Origin: Trichaptum fuscoviolaceum
Lineage: Eukaryota; Basidiomycota; Agaricomycetes; Hymenochaetales; Trichaptaceae
Assembly: GCA_910574455.1 (NCBI GenBank)
Contig: CAJSYZ010000011.1
Coordinates: 3,580,941 to 3,644,940, forward strand
Length of the DNA stretch: 64,000 bases
Reading direction: 5' to 3'
Within the stretch, counting starts at the first letter, position 1, and each line of letters opens with the position of its first letter. Under the pieces are notes generated by a model. It was given only the letters and a program-made list of their open reading frames with translations. It was not told the DNA's origin and did not search any database. Shown here one piece after another: positions 57,632 to 64,000 of this stretch. The position numbers and the translations under genes were made by a program.

Positions 57632-58546
57632 TCACAGCACCACCGCTGCACCCCAGACTACACCAAAGACAGCTACACAAACACTACCCAGCAGCGCATC
57701 CGTCCTCGGCATCCTTATCGACATCGCCGCCGAAGATGGGGTGCTTGTCTCGGGCGCGACCGGGCGTGTGCTCGTCACGGTCGTCACAATACCCGGGGAG
57801 CTCAGCACACCGGGAGAGCTCGTCCCAGGTGGAATCGTCACAGTGGTGCCTACGAGAGACGTCGCACTGGAGCTCGAAGTCGAGCTTGAGGTGGTAGACG
57901 TTGACGAGGAAGAGGTGCTACTCGTCGTCGTTGAGGCGGTTTGCGTGGAAGGCACGACCGTTGTGACCGTCGATGTCGATACAGGAGGGGGCGAGCTGAT
58001 GGTGGTGGTGAATGTGGTCGTTACAGATCCGGATGTGCTCGTCCGGGTGGTGGTCCGGGTGGTGGTGCCCGTGGTGGCGCCCGTGGTTGTCCCAGATGCC
58101 GTCGTAGAAGTGGGAAGGGTCACGGAAGAGGACGAAACTAATTTTGTCGGGAGAAAAAGTTATAATCAGCATAGTAAGAAAGAAACTTTGAGGATATGTA
58201 CGTACAAGCAGCACACTCTGCCTTGATCTGCTGATTACCAGTATTCGCATCCGTCGTATCGCAAGTAAGATTGAAGCATGTCGCCACAGCGGAGAGAAAT
58301 GGTTGTGACTCGCACACGCATGGAAGATCTTGCCTAAAGTTTAAAGCGATAAGTCATAAGCTTCCGAATATATTGTAGATAGATTGAAAAGTAAACATAC
58401 ATGCTCGCGCAACCAACCGCTTGGGCTGCCACCGTGCCGCAATCAGAGACGCATGTCGGAAGGTTGCCCTGTGCCGCCGCGTAGCCCACAAAAGCAACTA
58501 ACCCGACCAACAGCACGTCGCGCTTGTTTTTCGCGTCCATCAGCAT
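57632..58546 (-). CDS. CFEM-domain GPI-anchored cell-surface protein
   Basis: CFEM proteins are fungal surface or secreted proteins with an eight-cysteine domain; some bind haem for iron uptake. Three exons encode about 270 residues. From ATG 58544-58546, a signal peptide (KRDVLLVGLVAFVGYAAAQG) precedes NLPTCVSDCGTVAAQAVGCA. An intron (about 58335-58400) leads to DLPCVCESQPFLSAVATCFN and LTCDTTDANTGNQQIKAECA. Eight cysteines are present in the CFEM pattern, with Asp directly before LPCVC in the position that ligates haem in Csa2-type proteins. A second intron (about 58141-58207) joins a Ser/Thr-rich mucin-like stalk (TTTSSTSSSSTSTTSSST). The end is a hydrophobic segment (ALLGSVCVAVFGVVWGAAVV) typical of a GPI signal. 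Haem binding is inference. Confidence 0.9.
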
Positions 58547-59611
58547 GATGTTTTCTAGGTCGCAGTGTCTTTCCTGTCTGACTTTCTCGGGTTATCCTTC
58601 GCACTTCGACCGAGTTGTCCACGTAAAAGACGGAGGGGGAAACGAAGAAAACGCGTGCTTGCCAGTCAAAATTAGAACGTCACGTCCTATTAACTGTCCT
58701 GTCCTTGGACTCGTGAGATACGGGAGTTCAGAGTAGAGGTATTGAGTCGAGCTCGTCGAGGGCGATGGCTGAGAGGCGCTTGGGGGAGGCGAAGGGTGTT
58801 GAGTCGAGATGGGGCGTACAGATAAAAGGGGATCTATCCACCTCGAATCTTCTGTTCGCTGATCGTCGTACTTCAGTGCCGTGTAAAGAGCGCTTCCGGT
58901 TTCAAGGTTACGGTGCCTTTACTTCCAAGTTAGTCTGAGAGTGCTTCGGTGCGCACTGACCATTCAAGTTCGGCGTCTCGACCGCTTTTGTCGAAGGAAG
59001 GGAAGCGTCTTATTTTTGATCCCCCCTCCTTTTGGCCATATTCATCGTCCCTATATGAGACAGAAGCCTTCGCGAGCGACGGTCACAGATGCGCATGATC
59101 ATCACCTCGCTTGACGTTCTCCGTATGTGTTCATGCGTAACTGCTTCATTAGGAACGATGGCGTTCAAATACCGTGTGGGAGCGACTACGCCAGTCTCCT
59201 CATTTGAAAGAGTATTTGAAGGTAAGTATTGATGAGGATCACTTCTGAGAAGATGTGGTTGAGAGAGAAAGATGCGCAGTCGCCAAGCACTGCTGGTGCG
59301 GCCACAGGAAGTTGTCCCACGCCGGATGACCTTCGAGTCAATCTGCAGAATTTATCGTCAGTTAGCTTTCTGCGTTCCCTACACTACAGTATATTTCATC
59401 CTCGTTTCTACCACAGAACTGTGCATAAGCTTCACCTGGATTTTCTTCACTCACGCTGAGTTCTTCAATTGATTATTACTGGCGACCAGATTGCTGTCTC
59501 GGAATCGACCACTCGCCAGTGGATTTCAAATGCAGCCTGCGGAACACTGTTTCCATAACACATCACGCCTTCACTTCACTATGCCGTCTTGATCTTTCGT
59601 TGCGTACAACT
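58547..59611. other. Intergenic region with a doubtful small frame
   Basis: About 1.06 kb. A short ATG frame at 59158 (MAFKYRVGATTPVSSFERVF) with a gtaagt donor and a following gcag could start a tiny gene, but downstream it stops quickly. Not called as a gene. Otherwise no motif. Confidence 0.35.
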
Positions 59612-60012
59612 ATGCCGGGCAATAATATGAACATATTGAGTAGAAGGGTATTTCAGGTATTCAAGTTCTCTTACCAAGGGTACGTAGAGCAAAACTCCCG
59701 GCCCTTCGTCCATGAAGCTCAGAAATTTGACTTGATGATTATGTTGGATATGAAGGACGAAATCGTTCGGAGAGGACTGCTATGCCTTCGTGGCGTGCAC
59801 CTACCCCGAGCTAGGTGTCAGAGATACATATTATGGAGATCAGGTACGTGGTTGTACTCTCTGTGTGTCCTGATGCAAGTTCCCCGCATATAAACCTAAC
59901 AATTCATGTTGAAGGTAGAGACCATGCGCGGAGAGAGTTCATGTATGAAGGTGGCCACGATGGGCGTAGGCTGCCTTTGTTCGACGTTTCCGACCAGCTG
60001 CAGAAAGGGTGA
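59612..60012 (+). CDS. Hypothetical small protein
   Basis: Two exons give about 108 residues. ATG 59612 starts MPGNNMNILSRRVFQVFKFS; the first exon continues QKFDLMIMLDMKDEIVRRGL and ends ILWRSG. A 70-nt intron (59845-59914) joins RDHARREFMYEGGHDGRRLP, ending LFDVSDQLQKG. The clean splice and frame are in favour; there is no recognised domain, and it lies beside a truncated F-box-like gene and a repeat patch, so it may be a fragment. Confidence 0.35.
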
Positions 60013-60100
60013 TGTCACACAATAATACCGAGGTATACTTCGTGGCTCAGATCGTCCTTTGTGTCTCTACTAATACCACAAAGGATCTCTCTCATACATT

Positions 60101-60107
60101 TATAAAT
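60101..60107 (+). promoter_or_regulatory. TATA box of the F-box-like gene
   Basis: TATAAAT 62 nt upstream of the ATG at 60169, followed by a pyrimidine-rich stretch typical of fungal start regions. Confidence 0.45.
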
Positions 60108-60168
60108 TCCATCCCATTCTCTCTTCCATTTTCTCCTGATATCCACGTCTTTCTCTCGCTACATCATA

Positions 60169-60659
60169 ATGCTTGCTTCTCTCCTTTCCCTACCAGACGA
60201 ACTGCTTCTTGAAGTCGCGGCTTATCTCATGATTCCAGATCGTCCTCTCGAAATACCTTCAACCTTCGGACCTTTGAATCATTGGTCAAAGCAGAGGACA
60301 ATATACGTCAAACCAACTCGGTTCTTGAAAGAACCTTACGCAGCCGATCTTATTGCTCTGTGCTTAGTCAATAGACGCATTAAGGATGCGCTTTCGAAAA
60401 TCTTTCATGCTGAAGCATCCTTCAACTTCAGTACCTTCAGTTCGGTCGACTTGATGAATGAAAATGCGGTTGTACAGCGGAACGCAAAATTCGTAAGGTA
60501 TGTCACTATATGCGCAATATTTGGCGGTATATAGTGATGAAAGTCAGGTCTCTGTATATTTCCGGCCGTGTTGCAGCCCAATGGGACGACGATGAAGAGT
60601 ATACCTCCGATGAAGAAGCTCCGATTGCTACTGCATCAGGGAAACTACTTTTTGCTTAA
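60169..60659 (+). CDS. F-box-like protein, probably truncated
   Basis: Two exons encode about 147 residues. The start MLASLLSLPDELLLEVAAYL is the LPDELLLEI-type opening of an F-box, the helix pair that binds Skp1 in SCF ubiquitin ligases. The box is completed by DLIALCLVNRRIKDALSKIF, with a long insertion between. An intron (60501-60547) joins AKFVR to SLYISGRVAAQWDDDEEYTS and the frame ends SGKLLFA. F-box proteins usually carry a few hundred further residues of repeats, and none follow. Either a natural short form or a 3'-truncated copy; the repeat patch just after the stop favours truncation. Basis: motif seen by eye. Confidence 0.5.
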
Positions 60660-60701
60660 GGCGACTGACGCGTCCTGACGCTGCCTTAAATGGACTGAAG
60701 G

Positions 60702-60761
60702 GTTGCTATGCCTGTCTGAAATCTACTGATATGTTGCTATGCCTGTCTGAAATCAACTGAT
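60702..60761. repeat. 29-bp direct repeat in a GTAC-rich patch
   Basis: Two copies of GTTGCTATGCCTGTCTGAAA followed by TC(T/A)ACTGAT, at 60702-60730 and 60733-60761, differ at one base. The following 150 nt (60800-60920) are crowded with AGTAC/GTAC words. No open frame. Confidence 0.75.
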
Positions 60762-61277
60762 GGCCTGAACACACTGAAATAAGCCAATTTTCAGGACACA
60801 CTCAGTACGTCAGTACATCAGGAGGTCAGTCAAGCATAAGTAAAGACTAAGTACAAGCATGTACAATTCAAATGTCATAGTAAGTACAAATCAGTACACC
60901 AGTAATTCAGTACGCCAGTATTGTAGGCTGCGCGCTGCTTTCCTCTCGCCTTCGCTGATAAGGATGTTCATGCTTTTCGTTGTTGGCTGAGCGACTCAAG
61001 CACATTTGCCTTGTGCGCTTCGAGAATTGTCCGACTTCCGCCCAAGTGGCATATTCTTCCTGACGCCTGAAACAATTGTCAAACATAAATTCCAGAGTTC
61101 TTACTACGGGTTTTCGGAGGACTCGGACATACTATTTTCAATCTGTTCCGAAAGCAATTTCTCTCTTGTCCGATTGCGCACGTTCTGATCATTTTCCCTC
61201 AAGGTCCATGTTCTTGAATTACCCTCCACCTTGAATGGTCCGCCGTAGCCGCTCGTGTCAATTCTCGTCACCGCAAC

Positions 61278-63840
61278 CTATCGATCTAGCTCTGCTTCTA
61301 CATCCTTGAGAAGCAGATTGCCTCCGGTGGGAAGTGGGGGTAGATCTCGGTCTGGAAGTTGTTTGTTCAATAGGGAGTTTTGGTCTGACGCCAGAACGAT
61401 CGGTATATATCGCAAGTGTTCATACTCCTGGTTTGTTCCTTCTGGATCATCCGAAAAGTGTTTGAGTAAGGCTTTATACTGTAGCTCGAATGCACTTTAA
61501 CAAGATGACTTACGGCCGTCAGCGAATCAACAAGTATCCCATCGATATGTAGGCAACACTCATTATCTGCAACTTCGCTCACGTCGTAAGGCTTCAGAAT
61601 AAGCTTTGTGATACGCATCACTACACCTGTTCGGTCGTCCAGCGTATTGGCAAGCCGGATTTTCTGCTTCGCGAATGCCTGGATCATCGAAAGTACGTTC
61701 TCGGTGGACAACTGGCTGATTTAGGAGGTGGTCGTGAACTTCCCTTGCCCAGCTCGCTCTCAACTCACATCGTCTTATTCATCAGCGACACAACTCACTT
61801 CGATACTGATTGACCAAGGACAGCACCACCGTAGTCCTAGATTTAAGAAAGTAAGACCACTACAGGCCGGAACAAATGACTATTCGAGAAGAGCTCACTC
61901 GAGTGGTTGATCCATCCCCTCGCACGAACGTACCACAGATCAAGTTCACTGTACCTTTCGTAATACCGATACCGTATCCGTGAGACAGAACTCTACCTTC
62001 ACCATCGAGTCCTTGATGCCAACCAGACGGCACGACAGCGCAGCATGTCCGTTCCACACGACCTTGCTCGAGGTGAACTTGATAGCGTTGCCGACAATGT
62101 TCGTAATGACCTGGCGCAGATGCAGCGAGTCACCGATGAGCTGATCAGGAATGTCTGGGTAAACATCATATGTGAGGTCGAGGTTGTTTTGCGATGGTCG
62201 TACAACGAGAGTCTTGAGGTTACCGAAAACCGTGTGTCTCAGTGAATACCAAACTTGCTCTATCGTCATCCTGCCTGCTTCGAACGTAGTAATTAATCGA
62301 AATATTAGCAACTGAATTCGGAAGCATCGGCGGCGGATTAGCTTACTCTTCGAGATATCCAAAATATCGACATTAATCAATAGCAGACTCCGAGCCAAAC
62401 TATGCACCAGCAGAAGACTCTCGCGCTGACTCTTATTCAAATTGCTATCCAGCGTAAACTCTTTCATGCCAATGATACCGTTCATAGGGGTCGAATCTCA
62501 TGAGACGTGTTCGCCAAGAACTCCAACTTGGAGCGACTGGCAAGTTCGGCAGCTTCACGAGCGGCGGCGTTCTTCTAAATCGACTCGCGCAAGTAGTGCA
62601 CAATTTAATTGATTTGATGAGTCTCAAAGGATTCCATCTCGCCTGAGCCTTTGACGGTGATGAAACACGTGAAGTCGCCGTTTATACTAGTAGCTGCAGT
62701 ACTGATCTGCGCGAAACCACGCACTTCGGTCGTCAAGTTTCCGGCCATGGTGTCAACAGCCATTCTATTCGGAGTGCGTTCAGTAAAAACCACACTACAC
62801 AATTCAGCGGAATGCTAGTGAAATAAACATACGTGATTTTTTGCTGTGACATGAACATTCTCGATTTCAGCTTGAACACCGAGTTTTTTCGTTCTGACTT
62901 CCCGCGCGACTTTGGTCACCCCCGCAGTGAAGAGAGCCAACTGGTCAACCATGCCATTGATGGCCAAGTCCAGAATATCACCCTGAACAGACACGCCCAC
63001 GATCTCCTGCGTCAAGTCGCCACGAGCGACGGTCGTAGTCGCGACAACAATGGTACGCACTTGAAAGTTCACCTGCGTCAAAGAAAAGTGAGACAATTCT
63101 CTCCAAGACAAAAGCGCAGCATAGGTTGACCGCCCATTTGCTGTACTAGTAGTCACAGTCTCGAGCTCCATCGCCCCGCGAAGTTGTCCAGATCAATAAT
63201 TGTCTAACACATTTAGCTTCGGTTAGATCTGTGTTGATATGATATGTTTGAAGAGCAAAGTATCCGAAATAGACGCATGTGGTTTCGCTGATGAATAAAC
63301 CAGTATAAGCCTAGTAATATAATAGCAAGAAGAGAAGTCCGTACTTATAGTTCCAGAGGCTTCAAAGGTTGCGCTTATTCTCTTCCCTCGCATGCCCTCA
63401 TAGATGTTCGCCACCGTAGTCCGATGCTTGTGAACTAGATGTAGCGCCTAGGTTCACGCTACCTTCCGGCGACTTGCTAGAGATTGGCCGGGAGATGCTG
63501 GCAGCTGTTTCATGGAAAGATGTTCGCCTCGCGTCATCGCGTTTTTCACTATCGGAGGTGTATCACATTCAACTAGAGGTATGAAGGTGTCTCGCAAGAC
63601 GGTATGAGGTGGTGTTCCGAGGCCGGGGCCGGGGCCGTCAGCCTGCAATTGACGGACGCGAGATTTACTACGTTGCAATGGCGGTTTCGGCGCAGGAAAC
63701 TGATATGTGAAGCGAGGGGCATCCAAGGACACATGCGCAAGGCTGGCGCGGGATCGGTCGTGTAGTTCATCTGCCCCCTCATCAATAGCGTCCTCTGCCA
63801 CCTCTTCAATCGTCAGCGGACGGCCCTTGCCCTTCCTTTC
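61278..63840 (-). pseudogene. Decayed group III hybrid histidine kinase (Nik1/Os-1 type)
   Basis: The living protein is a cytosolic hybrid histidine kinase with HAMP repeats that controls the HOG osmostress pathway. On the minus strand the remnant keeps family order: an N-terminal EERKGKGRPLTIEEVAEDA-like segment near 63830, HAMP-type sequence (TVARGDLTQEIVGVSVQGDI; FTAGVTKVAREV; KLGVQAEIENV) at about 63100-62830, AREAAELASRSKLEFLANTS with SHEIR at the phosphoacceptor, MNGIIG, the N box NIVGNAIKFT, GDGSTTR of the F box and STENVLSMIQAFAKQ near 61700. Lesions: in-frame TAA (62605-62607) and TAG (62575-62577), a one-base deletion right after SHEIR (about 62488), another in the G1 box (about 61972), a damaged G2 box (YGGAVLGQS for YGGTGLGLS) and stops after it. 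No receiver domain is seen. It cannot make an active kinase. Confidence 0.85.
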
Positions 63841-64000
63841 CTATAAGGCGGTGTCGACTCTAGTTGAAGACGAAGGATTGTTACTAATTTTTGATGAAGA
63901 TCACAACAGTTGGTGATGCAACATGTATCGGCCTATCCTCAGCGGGTGTCGTTCGAAAGGTAGAAGATGCTCGCTTCAGCGTGCACGTCGGAGCTCCTCT

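Noticed and set aside
57564..58226. 220-codon Val/Glu-rich plus-strand frame
   Set aside because: Antisense shadow of the Thr/Ser-rich stalk of the CFEM protein.
59158..59340. Tiny gene starting MAFKYRVGATTPVSSFERVF
   Set aside because: The frame closes within about 40 codons under any visible splice, with no motif.

Overview
The window is nuclear DNA of a filamentous basidiomycete, most likely a mushroom-forming agaricomycete. Nearly every gene is broken by introns of about 45-75 nt with gtaagt/gtgagt-type donors and yag acceptors. Genes lie densely on both strands. The families seen (cerato-platanin, CFEM/GPI protein, expanded TKL-type kinases, group III histidine kinase, Utp20, Ctk3) fit that group. 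No rRNA, tRNA, CRISPR array or intact transposon was found. Exon models were built by eye from open frames and splice signals, so gene ends are firmer than each internal junction.

Layout. 1-8.5 kb: the 3' part of the ribosome-biogenesis gene UTP20, convergent with CTK3 (CTD kinase gamma subunit). 9.0-9.4 kb: a secreted cerato-platanin. 10.9-17.2 kb: an Old Yellow Enzyme-type flavin oxidoreductase, then two head-to-head saccharopine-dehydrogenase-like paralogues. 18-19.6 kb: a seven-helix GPCR-like receptor. 20.1-28.5 kb: two TKL-like kinase genes sharing one C-terminal module. One carries a long coiled-coil N-terminus. The other splices in frame with a Ras/Rho-like GTPase domain and probably encodes a GTPase-kinase fusion. 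29-43.8 kb: a BTB protein, a possible Sld7, a free Rho-like GTPase without a CaaX box, a LYR-motif protein and several unrecognised proteins. 45.3-46.8 kb: a second Old Yellow Enzyme, inverted relative to the first, whose TATA box sits in the loop of a 17-bp hairpin. 46.8-50.2 kb: gene-poor. 50.2-54.1 kb: a very large, His-rich protein of no recognised family. 54.9-58.5 kb: a polytopic membrane protein with a Gly-Leu repeat tail and a CFEM GPI-anchored protein. 59-63.9 kb: small F-box-like and orphan genes, a repeat patch, and a clearly decayed copy of a group III (Nik1/Os-1-type) histidine kinase.

How the genes work together. Housekeeping genes (UTP20, CTK3, possibly SLD7, the LYR protein) are interspersed with lineage-specific signalling genes (receptor, GTPases, TKL kinases, histidine kinase relic) and surface or secreted proteins (cerato-platanin, CFEM). 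The paired redox enzymes are duplicated in the window, suggesting local duplication; there is no backbone enzyme to call a metabolite cluster. The most unusual items are the GTPase-kinase fusion, the large orphan protein, and the frameshifted histidine kinase.
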